The translations under genes and the position numbers were made by a program. From assembly GCA_019635315.1 (NCBI GenBank), contig JAHBZT010000004.1, forward strand, positions 62,001-126,000: 64,000 bases of DNA. The letters are read 5' to 3'. This DNA is from Rubrivivax sp. (GTDB lineage: Bacteria; Pseudomonadota; Gammaproteobacteria; Burkholderiales; Burkholderiaceae_C). The notes under the pieces are model-generated. The model saw only the letters and a program-made list of their open reading frames with translations. It was not told the DNA's origin and ran no database searches. This document shows, piece after piece, positions 42,255-52,577 of the stretch (the first letter of the stretch is position 1; each line of letters opens with the position of its first letter).

Positions 42255-43160
42255 ATGCATCCCCTGCAAGGCGGCGTGGCCGTCATCACCGGCGCCGCGT
42301 CCGGTTTCGGGCTGGAGGCCAGCCGCATCGCCGCGCGGCTGGGCATGAGGATCGTGATGGCCGACGTGCAGGCCGACGCGCTGGAACTCGCCGCCCACGA
42401 GGTCGGCGAACTCGGCGGCGAGGTGCTGCCGCACCGGCTGGACATCCGCCAGGCGGCCGAGGTGGAGGCGCTGGCCGAGGCGACCTTCGCGCGCTTCGGC
42501 ACGCCGAACTTCGTCTTCAACAACGCCGGCGTCGGCGCCGGCGGGCTGATCTGGGAGCACACGGTCAAGGACTGGGAATGGGTGCTGGGCGTCAACGTGA
42601 TGGGCGTGGCGCATGGCGTGCGCGTCTTCACGCCGGCCATGCTGGCCGCCGCGAAGGCCGACCCGTCCTGGCGCGGCCACATCGTCAACACCGCCAGCAT
42701 GGCCGGGCTGCTGAATGCGCCCAACATGGGCGTCTACAACGTCAGCAAGCACGCGGTGGTGGCGCTGTCGGAGACGCTGTACCAGGACCTGTCGCTGGTC
42801 ACCGACCAGGTCTACGCCCATGTGCTGTGCCCCTTCTTCGTGCCCACCGGCATCCACCGCAGCGAGCGCAACCGGCCGGCCGACCTGCCGGCCGCGAAGC
42901 CTACGCGCAGCCAGCTCATCGCCCAGGCGATGAGCGACAAGGCGGTCAGCAGCGGCAAGGTCACCGCGGGCCAGGTGGCCCAGTTCGTCTTCGACGCGAT
43001 GGCGGAGAACCGCTTCTACATCTACAGCCACCCGAAGTCGCTGGCCTCGGTGCAGGTGCGGCTGGAGGACATCATGACGCCGCGCAACCCGACCGACCCG
43101 TTCCGCGAGCGGCCGGAGATCGGCGACAAGCTGCGCCAGGCGCTGCGCGCCACCGACTGA
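42255..43160 (+). CDS. SDR-family oxidoreductase (second of cluster)
   Basis: The 301-residue protein has TGAASGFGLEASR for NAD(P) binding, NNAGVGAGG, and the triad in NTASMAGL and YNVSKHAVV. It is longer at its C-terminus than classical SDRs, ending ATD after FRERPEIGDKLRQAL. It ends the co-directional acyl-CoA run; a 239-bp gap follows. GAGGAG stands before the ATG at 42255. The substrate is unknown. Confidence 0.9.
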   Translation: MHPLQGGVAVITGAASGFGLEASRIAARLGMRIVMADVQADALELAAHEVGELGGEVLPHRLDIRQAAEVEALAEATFARFGTPNFVFNNAGVGAGGLIWEHTVKDWEWVLGVNVMGVAHGVRVFTPAMLAAAKADPSWRGHIVNTASMAGLLNAPNMGVYNVSKHAVVALSETLYQDLSLVTDQVYAHVLCPFFVPTGIHRSERNRPADLPAAKPTRSQLIAQAMSDKAVSSGKVTAGQVAQFVFDAMAENRFYIYSHPKSLASVQVRLEDIMTPRNPTDPFRERPEIGDKLRQALRATD

Positions 43161-43290
43161 CCGGGCCACGGGCGGCGCTCCGTCCGCGTCGGTTACCGGT
43201 CGTCACACTTCGTCGGCCTTCACCCCCGCAAACGCGTGGGGTGGGGCGTCGTCCCGGACAAGCGCCGCGAACTACTACACGGTATCGTCC

Positions 43291-43326
43291 GAAACTGATC
43301 GGTTTCCTTGGTCTACCGACCGGTAG
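43291..43326. promoter_or_regulatory. Two inverted repeats in the PEP-CTERM gene promoter region
   Basis: GAAACTGATCGGTTTC (43291-43306) is a near-perfect palindrome, and CTACCGACCGGTAG (43313-43326) has 6-bp arms around AC. They lie 75-110 bases before the gene at 43400. The first resembles PsrA-type sites (GAAAC ... GTTTC), but with a 6-base centre. I find no sigma-54 promoter pattern in the 239-bp gap. Which protein binds, if any, is unknown. Confidence 0.35.
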
Positions 43327-43399
43327 CTTCCTCGCCCGCGGGGTTGCTGCGGCCGGCGGGCGCCGATCAGACAACCCCCCAACCGACAGGAGTGATGCG

Positions 43400-44059
43400 A
43401 TGAAGTACGCAGTACGCATCTGTGGCGCGGCCTTGGCCGCGGCGCTGGGTGCCTCCGCAGCGCAGGCCACGGCGCTGCCGATCACCGGCGGCGTGACGGC
43501 GGTGACGCTGACCTCGGCGCCGACCCTGGCCTCCGTGGGCCTGGGCGTCGCGCCGCTGGGCACCGCCACGGTCAGCCCGGGTTCCGATGGCACGCCGCTG
43601 GCCTACTTCCCGGTCACCGGCGGCGCGATCGACACCGGCAGCTTCGCCGGCACGATCGAGCACGACGGCAGCGGCCTGGCTCTGTCGGACGCGTCGATCA
43701 CGCTGAACCTGACCGACTTCGTGATCGACACCGTGGCGCTGACGCTGACCGGCAACGCGGCCTTCGGCACCACCGCGATCCCCGGCGTGCCGCTGTTCAA
43801 CATCGGCTTCAGCGGCAATGCGGTGTCGCCGTTCTCGCTGACGCTGACCGCCGCGGCCGCCGGCGCGCTGACGGCCGTCTTCGGCCTGCCCGACCTGACC
43901 GGGCTGGAGATCGGCACCGCGAATACGATCCCCATCACGACCGCGGTGCCCGAGCCGGCGACCTATGCGACGCTGATCGGCGGCCTGGCGCTGCTGGGTG
44001 GCGTGCTGAAGCGCCGCCGCCAGCAGCGCGAGTCGGCCGCCGAGCCCGCGCTGGCCTGA
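43400..44059 (+). CDS. PEP-CTERM sorting-domain protein
   Basis: The 219-residue precursor has a signal peptide (ending near AQATA) and a low-complexity exported body rich in Thr, Ala, Gly and Leu, with few charges. The C-terminus is the exosortase target: VPEP at 183-186, a hydrophobic stretch ATLIGGLALLGGVL and the basic end KRRRQQR. EpsH/exosortase systems cleave and anchor such proteins in cells that make exopolysaccharide. No exosortase gene is in the window. CAGGAG lies before ATG 43400. Confidence 0.9.
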   Translation: MKYAVRICGAALAAALGASAAQATALPITGGVTAVTLTSAPTLASVGLGVAPLGTATVSPGSDGTPLAYFPVTGGAIDTGSFAGTIEHDGSGLALSDASITLNLTDFVIDTVALTLTGNAAFGTTAIPGVPLFNIGFSGNAVSPFSLTLTAAAAGALTAVFGLPDLTGLEIGTANTIPITTAVPEPATYATLIGGLALLGGVLKRRRQQRESAAEPALA

Positions 44060-44090
44060 CCGGCCGGGCGACCCGGGGCCGGCGCGCGCC

Positions 44091-44096
44091 GACAAT
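44091..44096 (+). promoter_or_regulatory. Possible -10 box for the flavoprotein gene (leaderless)
   Basis: GACAAT ends six bases before the GTG at 44103, the same spacing seen for TAGAAT and the helicase gene. Transcription would then start at the GTG. No Shine-Dalgarno sequence is present. No clear -35 box is seen. Confidence 0.3.
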
Positions 44097-44102
44097 CGGC
44101 GC

Positions 44103-45377
44103 GTGACCGACTCCGCTGCCACTGCTTCGCCGTCCGGCGCCGCCGACGAGGCCCCCGTGGCCATCGTCGGCGGCGGCCCGGCCGGCCTGATGGCCGCCGA
44201 GGTGCTGCTGGCCGCCGGCCGCCGTGTCGAGCTGTTCGACCGCATGCCGTCGGTGGGGCGCAAGTTCCTGCTCGCCGGCAAGGGCGGGCTCAACCTGACG
44301 CACGCCGAACCTTTCGACGCCTTCGTCGCGCGCTATGCCGGGCGTGCCGCGGCGCTGCGGCCGCTGCTGCGCGACTTCGGTGCCGACGAACTGCGGCGCT
44401 GGGCGGCCGGGCTGGGCGTGGCCACCTTCGTCGGCAGCTCCGGCCGCGTCTTCCCGACCGACATGAAGGCCGCGCCGCTGCTGCGCGCCTGGCTGCACCG
44501 CCTGCGCGCGGGCGGGCTGCGGCTGCACATGCGCCACCGCTGGACCGGCTGGGCCGACGACGGCGCGCTGCGCTTCGCCACGCCCGAAGGCGAGCGCCGC
44601 GTGCACGCCGCCGCCACCGTGCTGGCGCTGGGTGGCGGCAGCTGGGCCCGGCTGGGGTCCGATGGTGCCTGGGTGCCGCTGCTGGCGGGGCGCGGCGTGG
44701 ACCTGGCGCCGCTGGCGCCGTCCAACTGCGGCTTCGAGGTCGCGTGGAGCGAGCACCTGCGCCGACGCTTCGCCGGCGCGCCGCTGAAGGGTGTTGCCGT
44801 GAGCATCGGCGACTGGCGGCAGGCCGGCGAATTCGTGATCAGCGAGTACGGCGTCGAGGGCAGCCTCGTCTATGCGGCGTCGGCGCGCCTGCGCGAGGCG
44901 ATCGCCGCCACGGGCCGCGCCGTCTTCCACCTCGACCTGCTGCCGCAGCGCAGCCTGGAGTGGGTGGCGCGCGAGCTGGCGCATCCGCGCGGCCCGCGCT
45001 CGCTGGCCACGCACCTGAAGACGCGGCTGAAGCTGGACGGCGCCAAGGCGGCGCTGCTGTGGGAACTCGTGCCCAAGGCCGAGCAGGCCGACCCGCAGCG
45101 CCTGGCGGCCGCGATCAAGGCGCTGCCGGTGACGGTGACGGCGACGCGCCCGCTCGACGAGGCCATCAGCACCGCCGGCGGCGTGCGCTTCGAGGCGCTG
45201 GACGAAGGCCTGATGCTGCGCGCGCTGCCCGGCGTCTTCGTGGCCGGCGAGATGCTGGACTGGGAGGCACCGACCGGCGGCTATCTGCTGACCGCCTGCT
45301 TCGCGAGCGGCCGCGCGGCGGGGCAGGGCGTGCTGCGCTGGCTGGCCGCGGGCGGTCGTGAGGCGGGCGCCGCTTAA
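44103..45377 (+). CDS. HI0933/TIGR03862-like FAD-dependent oxidoreductase
   Basis: The 424-residue flavoprotein starts at GTG. It has the dinucleotide fold VAIVGGGPAGLMAAEVLLAAG, the family segment GRKFLLAGKGGLNLTH and the C-terminal VAGEMLDWEAPTGGYLLTACFASG. These mark the HI0933 (BaiN/RdsA-like) flavoproteins, and the length and wording suit the TIGR03862 branch. Its reaction is not established. It stands 43 bp after the PEP-CTERM gene. Confidence 0.85.
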   Translation: MTDSAATASPSGAADEAPVAIVGGGPAGLMAAEVLLAAGRRVELFDRMPSVGRKFLLAGKGGLNLTHAEPFDAFVARYAGRAAALRPLLRDFGADELRRWAAGLGVATFVGSSGRVFPTDMKAAPLLRAWLHRLRAGGLRLHMRHRWTGWADDGALRFATPEGERRVHAAATVLALGGGSWARLGSDGAWVPLLAGRGVDLAPLAPSNCGFEVAWSEHLRRRFAGAPLKGVAVSIGDWRQAGEFVISEYGVEGSLVYAASARLREAIAATGRAVFHLDLLPQRSLEWVARELAHPRGPRSLATHLKTRLKLDGAKAALLWELVPKAEQADPQRLAAAIKALPVTVTATRPLDEAISTAGGVRFEALDEGLMLRALPGVFVAGEMLDWEAPTGGYLLTACFASGRAAGQGVLRWLAAGGREAGAA

Positions 45378-45395
45378 ACTCCGCCGCTCTCGAAA

Positions 45396-47888
<2,493 letters not shown>

Positions 47889-47916
47889 GGCGGTCGGCGG
47901 CCGGGCGGGCAGGCAG

Positions 47917-49014
47917 GTGGTCGTGCGGGCGCTGCAGGTCTACGCCGGTCCGCGCGCGCGTGCGCACCTGCGCGAGCAGGGCCTGTCGCCGGCCGACGTC
48001 GCGGCGATCCCCGGCGCCGCCGGCGGTGCCAAGGGCCTGGTGCTCAACCCGCTGGACCGCTTCCTGTTCGGCCGCTGGCTGGCCGGCAGCACACAGCGAC
48101 TGCACCTGCTGGGCGCGTCGATCGGTGCCTGGCGCCTGGCCTGCGCCTGCCTGCCGGACCCGGACGCCGCGCTGGCCGAGCTGTGCGAGGACTACATCAC
48201 GCAGCGCTACGAACGCGCGCCGGGCAAGTCGCCGACCGCGGCCGCGGTCAGCCGCGGTTTTCGCGAGAAGCTCGAGCAGCGCATCGGCAGCCGCGCGGCG
48301 CAGGTGCTGGCGCACCCGCAGCGCCGGCTGCATGTCTTCACCAGCCGCGGCCGCCACCTGCTGCGCCGCGAGGGCCGGCTGCGCACGCCCCTGGGCTACC
48401 TGGGCGCCTTCGTCGCCAATGCCGCCAGCCGGCGCGCGCTGGGCGGCTGGCTGGAGCGCGTGGTCTTCTCCGACCCGCGCGATGCGCTGCCGCTGCCGCT
48501 GACGGACTTCCGGACGGCGCAGGTGGCGCTGGACGAGACCAACCTGGTGCCGGCGATCCTGGCCAGCTGCTCGATCCCGTTCTGGCTGCAGGCCGTGCAC
48601 GACGTGCCCGGCGGCCCGCGCGGCGCGTACTGGGACGGCGGCATCACCGACTACCACCTCCACCTGCAGTACGCCGCGATGCCGCACGGCGCCGGGCCAG
48701 GGGCCGGGCTGGTGCTGTACCCCCACTTCCAGCCGCACATCGTGCCCGGCTGGCTGGACAAGGGCCTGAAGCACCGCCACCGCGCCAGCCACGGGCTGGA
48801 CAACGTCGTCGTGCTGGCGCCGGCGCCGGACTGGGTGCGGGCGCTGCCCGGCGGCAAGCTGCCCGACCGCAACGACTTCAGGACCTACGGCGAGGACGAG
48901 GCGACCCGTCAGCGCATCTGGCGCGGCGCGGTGGCCGAGAGTGCGCGGCTGGCCGACGAGTTTGCCGACCTGGTGCGTGACGGCCGGCCCTTCGAGGCGC
49001 TGCCGCTGCCCTGA
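47917..49014 (+). CDS. Patatin-like phospholipase family protein
   Basis: The protein (365 residues from GTG 47917) has a patatin-type serine hydrolase dyad: the nucleophile elbow LLGASIGAWR and the Asp in YWDGGITDYH. An early Gly-rich segment AIPGAAGGAKGLVL would supply the oxyanion hole. There is no signal peptide. It may cleave lipid acyl esters. Starts at GTG 47917 and GTG 47923 are both possible; no ATG lies upstream in frame near the tex stop. Confidence 0.82.
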   Translation: MVVRALQVYAGPRARAHLREQGLSPADVAAIPGAAGGAKGLVLNPLDRFLFGRWLAGSTQRLHLLGASIGAWRLACACLPDPDAALAELCEDYITQRYERAPGKSPTAAAVSRGFREKLEQRIGSRAAQVLAHPQRRLHVFTSRGRHLLRREGRLRTPLGYLGAFVANAASRRALGGWLERVVFSDPRDALPLPLTDFRTAQVALDETNLVPAILASCSIPFWLQAVHDVPGGPRGAYWDGGITDYHLHLQYAAMPHGAGPGAGLVLYPHFQPHIVPGWLDKGLKHRHRASHGLDNVVVLAPAPDWVRALPGGKLPDRNDFRTYGEDEATRQRIWRGAVAESARLADEFADLVRDGRPFEALPLP

Positions 49015-49028
49015 GCGCCGCCCTCGGC

Positions 49029-49034
49029 TAGAAT
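49029..49034 (+). promoter_or_regulatory. Predicted -10 box of the thrS operon leader
   Basis: TAGAAT at 49029-49034 would start transcription near 49041, about 40 bases before the leader peptide ATG at 49080. No strong -35 hexamer is seen 17 bases upstream, inside the end of the patatin-like gene. The placement suits a leader RNA of about 170 bases before thrS. Confidence 0.4.
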
Positions 49035-49079
49035 CGGGCTCCCTTCGACCCAGCAAGAGCGAGAAAGGCACGACGGGTT

Positions 49080-49121
49080 ATGACACCGCGGACTACGTTC
49101 TTCTTCTTCACCGAGAACTGA
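49080..49121 (+). CDS. Putative Thr/Phe leader peptide for the thrS-pheST operon
   Basis: This 13-codon frame reads MTPRTTFFFFTEN and stop, with four Thr and four consecutive Phe codons. AAAGG lies 11 bases upstream as a ribosome-binding site. The operon behind it encodes threonyl- and phenylalanyl-tRNA synthetases, exactly the two amino acids enriched. E. coli pheST has a Phe-rich leader (pheM), but I know of no combined Thr/Phe leader before thrS. A small hairpin (49110-49114 with 49122-49126) spans the stop codon. It is too short to recognise by homology. Confidence 0.7.
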   Translation: MTPRTTFFFFTEN

Positions 49122-49128
49122 TCGGTCG

Positions 49129-49195
49129 CGCGCGTTCGTCCCCACGTCCCTGACACCCGAACGAAGCGCGGCCCCCACCGCGCTTCGCCGCTTTT
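49129..49195 (+). promoter_or_regulatory. Mutually exclusive hairpins of the thrS leader (attenuator)
   Basis: Segment 49129-49139 can pair with 49161-49170 (10 bp, one bulged G), forming an antiterminator. Segment 49162-49171 instead pairs perfectly with 49178-49187 (10 bp, 6-base loop), forming a terminator-like hairpin followed by CCGCTTTT. The two share 49162-49170 and cannot coexist. The short U-run lies just before the thrS Shine-Dalgarno GGAGG (49196-49200), so control could be transcriptional, translational or both. Confidence 0.6.
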
Positions 49196-49208
49196 GGAGG
49201 TTCGAGAA

Positions 49209-51116
49209 ATGATCCAGATCACGCTGCCGGACGGCGCCCGGCGAGAGTTCCCCGGTCCGGTGACGGTGGCCGAGGTGGCCGCGTCCATCGGCGCCGGGCT
49301 GGCCAAGGCGGCGATCGCCGGCAAGGTGGACGGCCGCGTCGTCGACACCAGCCACCGCATCGAGGCCGATGCCGCGCTGGCCATCGTCACGGACAAGGAC
49401 CCGGAAGGGCTGGAGATCATTCGCCACAGCACGGCGCACCTGCTGGCCTATGCGGTGAAGGAACTGTTCCCCGACGCGCAGGTGACGATCGGCCCGGTCA
49501 TCGACAACGGCTTCTACTACGATTTCGCGTACAAGCGCCCGTTCACGCCCGAGGACCTGGCGGCGATCGAGCAGCGCATGGGCGAGCTGGCGGCGAAGAA
49601 CGAGCCGGTCGAGCGCCGCGTGCTGCCGCGCGACGAGGCCGTGGCCCACTTCAAGGCCCAGGGCGAGCACTACAAGGCCGAGATCATCGGCAGCATCCCG
49701 GCCGGCGAGGACGTCAGCCTGTACCGCGAGGGCGGCTTCGAGGACCTGTGCCGCGGCCCGCACGTGCCCAGCACGGGGCGGCTGAAGCACTTCAAGCTGA
49801 TGAAGGTGGCCGGCGCCTACTGGCGCGGCGACCACCGCAACGAGCAGCTGCAGCGCATCTACGGCACGGCCTGGGCGAGCAAGGACGAGCTGCAGAAATA
49901 CCTGACGATGCTCGAGGAGGCCGAGAAGCGCGACCACCGCAAGCTCGGCCGCGAACTGGACTTGTTCCACCTGGACGAGCACAGCCCCGGCACGGTGTTC
50001 TGGCACCCCAAGGGCTGGACGCTGTGGCAGGAGGTGGAGCAGTACATGCGCCGCGTCTACCGCGACAACGGCTACCAGGAAGTCAAGGGGCCGCAGATCC
50101 TGGACCGCGCGCTGTGGGAGAAGACGGGCCACTGGGACAAGTACCGCGACCACATGTTCGTCACGGAGTCGGAGAAGCGCGACTACGCGCTCAAGCCGAT
50201 GAACTGCCCGGGCCACATCCTGATCTTCAAGCAGGGCATCAAGAGCTACCGTGACCTGCCGCTGCGCTACGGCGAATTCGGCCAGTGCCACCGCAACGAG
50301 CCCACGGGCGGCCTGCACGGCATCATGCGCGTGCGCGGCTTCACGCAGGACGACGGGCACATCTTCTGCACGGAGGACATGATCCTGCCCGAGTGCGTGG
50401 CCTACACGGCGCTGCTGCAGCAGGTCTACCGCGACTTCGGCTTCACGGAGATCGTCTACAAGGTCGCCACGCGGCCCGAGGCGCGCATCGGCAGCGACGC
50501 CGTCTGGGACCAGGCCGAGCATGCGCTGATGGAGAGCCTGCGCCGCTCCGGCTGCGAGTTCCAGATCGCGCCCGGCGACGGCGCCTTCTACGGCCCGAAG
50601 ATCGAATACACGCTCAAGGACGCCATCGGCCGCGAGTGGCAGTGCGGCACGATGCAGGTCGACTTCTCCATGGCCGAGCGGCTGGACGCCGAATACGTGG
50701 CCGAGGACGGCAGCCGCCGCCACCCGGTGATGCTGCACCGCGCCATCGTCGGCAGCCTGGAGCGCTTCATCGGCATCCTGATCGAGCAGCATGCCGGCGC
50801 GCTGCCGGCCTGGCTGGCGCCGCTGCAGGTGGTCGTCTGCCCGATCACGGACGCCCAGCACGGCTATGCGGCCGAGGTGGCGAAAATGCTGCAAAAACAA
50901 GGAGTTAGATTGAGCCTTGATTTGCGCAACCAGAAGATCGGCTATAAAATCCGCGAGCATTCGTTGCACAAGGTCCCGTTCATCCTGGTCGTGGGCGACC
51001 AGGAGAAGGCCAACGGGGCCGTTGCCGTGCGCGCCCGGGGCAACCAGGACTTGGGGGTGATGCCGATGGCCGACTTCGCCGAGAAGCTCGCCGCCGACAT
51101 CGCCGCCAAGGTCTGA
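49209..51116 (+). CDS. thrS: Threonyl-tRNA synthetase
   Basis: The 635-residue class II synthetase has the TGS domain at the N-terminus, the editing-domain SRSXX equivalent and a core with zinc ligands in [24 protein letters not shown] and [13 protein letters not shown]. It charges tRNA-Thr. The ATG at 49209 has GGAGG eight bases upstream. It is the first large gene of thrS-infC-rpmI-rplT-pheS-pheT-ihfA-merR. A low-GC patch near its 3' end (about 50881-50950) differs from the rest of the gene in codon use. Confidence 0.97.
   Translation: MIQITLPDGARREFPGPVTVAEVAASIGAGLAKAAIAGKVDGRVVDTSHRIEADAALAIVTDKDPEGLEIIRHSTAHLLAYAVKELFPDAQVTIGPVIDNGFYYDFAYKRPFTPEDLAAIEQRMGELAAKNEPVERRVLPRDEAVAHFKAQGEHYKAEIIGSIPAGEDVSLYREGGFEDLCRGPHVPSTGRLKHFKLMKVAGAYWRGDHRNEQLQRIYGTAWASKDELQKYLTMLEEAEKRDHRKLGRELDLFHLDEHSPGTVFWHPKGWTLWQEVEQYMRRVYRDNGYQEVKGPQILDRALWEKTGHWDKYRDHMFVTESEKRDYALKPMNCPGHILIFKQGIKSYRDLPLRYGEFGQCHRNEPTGGLHGIMRVRGFTQDDGHIFCTEDMILPECVAYTALLQQVYRDFGFTEIVYKVATRPEARIGSDAVWDQAEHALMESLRRSGCEFQIAPGDGAFYGPKIEYTLKDAIGREWQCGTMQVDFSMAERLDAEYVAEDGSRRHPVMLHRAIVGSLERFIGILIEQHAGALPAWLAPLQVVVCPITDAQHGYAAEVAKMLQKQGVRLSLDLRNQKIGYKIREHSLHKVPFILVVGDQEKANGAVAVRARGNQDLGVMPMADFAEKLAADIAAKV
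50922..50950 (+). promoter_or_regulatory. Possible internal promoter for infC-rpmI-rplT inside thrS
   Basis: TTGCGC (50922-50927) and TAAAAT (50945-50950) are 17 bases apart within an AT-rich patch, where thrS uses codons such as AAA, CAA, AGA and TTG. E. coli also has infC promoters inside thrS. The -35 match is weak, so this is tentative. Confidence 0.35.
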
Positions 51117-51187
51117 AGACCCCCGGCGCGCTCAATTCTTTGCATCGTGGCCCGCCGGTCTTCGGGCTGCACTAAGGAGCTGGAACC

Positions 51188-51736
51188 ATCGCTACCTTCA
51201 TGGACCGCCGCGTGCCGAACGCGGAGCGCAAGCACCGGTTGAACCGGGAAATCATGGCGCCGCAGGTGCGCCTGAACGGGGTCGAGAACGAGCCGCTGGG
51301 CATCGTCCCCACGATCGAAGCGCTGCGCATGGCCGGGGAACTGGATGTCGATCTGGTCGAGATCGCCGCCACCGCGGACCCCCCCGTGTGCCGGTTGATG
51401 GACTACGGCAAGTTCAAGTACCAGGAACAGAAGAAGGCCGCCGAGGCCAAGGCCAAGCAGAAGGTCATCGAGGTCAAGGAAGTCAAGTTCCGCCCCGGCA
51501 CCGACGAAGGCGACTATGCGATCAAGATGCGCAACCTGCGCCGCTTCATCGCCGAGGACGGTGACAAGGGCAAGGTCACGCTGCGCTTCCGCGGCCGCGA
51601 GATCACGCACCAGGACATCGGCATGCGGCTTCTGGAGCGCATCCGCGACGAGCTGGCCGACGTCTCGGTGGTCGAGCACATGCCCAAGCTGGAAGGGCGC
51701 CAGATGATCATGGTGCTGGCGCCCAAGCGGAAGTAG
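51188..51736 (+). CDS. infC: Translation initiation factor IF-3 (AUC start)
   Basis: The 182-residue factor contains the IF3-N domain ([18 protein letters not shown]) and the IF3-C domain ([18 protein letters not shown]). I place the start at ATC 51188 (reading M-A-T-F-M-D-R-R), because AAGGAG at 51174-51179 is exactly eight bases before it. The later ATG at 51200 is 20 bases from that site. IF-3 rejects non-AUG starts, so an AUU/AUC start gives autoregulation in E. coli and relatives. It prevents premature subunit joining on the 30S ribosome. Confidence 0.93.
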   Translation: MATFMDRRVPNAERKHRLNREIMAPQVRLNGVENEPLGIVPTIEALRMAGELDVDLVEIAATADPPVCRLMDYGKFKYQEQKKAAEAKAKQKVIEVKEVKFRPGTDEGDYAIKMRNLRRFIAEDGDKGKVTLRFRGREITHQDIGMRLLERIRDELADVSVVEHMPKLEGRQMIMVLAPKRK

Positions 51737-51865
51737 GAACAAGGTTCGAAGTATCTGGCAGCCGGGGTCTGGTCACCCCGGTCGCGAGAAAGAAGCCGCT
51801 GCAGGCCCCCAAGTGCACGGGCAATCCCGGGCCGCCTGCAGCCGGTGCACGTAGAAGGAGCAGTC
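51737..51865 (+). promoter_or_regulatory. Structured infC-rpmI leader, possible L20 control region
   Basis: The 129-bp spacer can form a 7-bp hairpin (51762-51768 with 51775-51781) and a 9-bp long-range stem (51798-51806 with 51834-51842). GTGCAC is duplicated inside and just after that stem. In E. coli ribosomal protein L20 represses rpmI-rplT through RNA structure in this place. Equivalent control is inferred from position and folding only. Confidence 0.45.
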
Positions 51866-52069
51866 ATGCCCAAGATGAAGACCAAGAGCGGCGCGAAGAA
51901 GCGTTTCCGCGTCCGTCCGGGGGGGACCGTCAAGCGCGGTCAGGCGTTCAAGCGCCACATCCTCACGAAGAAGAGCACGACCCGCAAGCGCCACCTGCGC
52001 GCCGCGGCCAACGTGAACGAGCGCGACCTGGGCGGCATCGCGAAGATGATGCCCTTCGCCGGGCTCTGA
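51866..52069 (+). CDS. rpmI: 50S ribosomal protein L35
   Basis: The 67-residue basic protein has the L35 pattern: [31 protein letters not shown] and an ending MMPFAGL. It binds the large ribosomal subunit. AAGGAG is five bases before ATG 51866. Another frame start eight codons upstream is ignored because the family begins at MPKMKT. Confidence 0.98.
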   Translation: MPKMKTKSGAKKRFRVRPGGTVKRGQAFKRHILTKKSTTRKRHLRAAANVNERDLGGIAKMMPFAGL

Positions 52070-52098
52070 CCCTCGACTGACGGACAAGGAGAACACGC

Positions 52099-52455
52099 AT
52101 GCCTCGCGTCAAACGTGGTGTCACCGCCCACGCGCGCCACAAGAAGATCCTGGCCCTGGCCAAGGGCTTCCGCGGCCGCCGCAAGAACGTCTTCCGCATC
52201 GCCAAGCAGGCGGTGATGAAGGCCGGCCAGTACGCCTACCGTGACCGCCGCACCCGCAAGCGGGTGTTCCGACAGCTCTGGATCGCGCGCATCAACGCCG
52301 CGAGTCGCGAGCTGGGCGTCACCTACAGCAAGTTCATGGCCGGGCTGAAGAAGGCGCAGATCGACATCGACCGCAAGGTCCTGGCCGACATGGCCGTCAA
52401 CGACCCGGCTGCGTTTGGCAGCATCGTGGCGAAGGTGAAGGCCGAACTGGCTTGA
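52099..52455 (+). CDS. rplT: 50S ribosomal protein L20
   Basis: The 118-residue protein has the L20 N-terminus [18 protein letters not shown] and the globular C-terminal part with [17 protein letters not shown]. It is an early 23S rRNA assembly protein and in E. coli a translational repressor of its own operon. CAAGGAG precedes the ATG. A strong terminator lies 48 bases after its stop. Confidence 0.98.
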   Translation: MPRVKRGVTAHARHKKILALAKGFRGRRKNVFRIAKQAVMKAGQYAYRDRRTRKRVFRQLWIARINAASRELGVTYSKFMAGLKKAQIDIDRKVLADMAVNDPAAFGSIVAKVKAELA

Positions 52456-52502
52456 GTTCCCGCCGCCCGGTCCCGCGGGGCCGGGCGACCGCTCAGCATT
52501 CG

Positions 52503-52541
52503 AAGGCCGTCACCTCGGGACGGCCTTTTTTCTTTTTTTTT
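52503..52541 (+). terminator. Intrinsic terminator between rplT and pheS
   Basis: AAGGCCGTC (52503-52511) pairs perfectly with GACGGCCTT (52519-52527) around seven bases. It is followed by an almost unbroken T-tract to 52541 (one C). This is the best intrinsic terminator of the window. It separates the IF-3/ribosomal genes from pheST, so pheST needs read-through or a promoter of its own; none is obvious. Confidence 0.85.
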
Positions 52542-52577
52542 CCGCTCATCCTCTCGCGCATGCACGCAGCCCAAGCG

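Noticed and set aside
43161..43399. A sigma-54 promoter for the PEP-CTERM gene
   Set aside because: No GG at -24 paired with GC at -12 in the right spacing; the TTGCT seen near 43345 lacks the upstream half.
52452..52577. An N-terminally extended PheS starting at TTG 52452
   Set aside because: The extension would run through a terminator hairpin and T-tract and overlaps the rplT stop; family length fits the later ATG.
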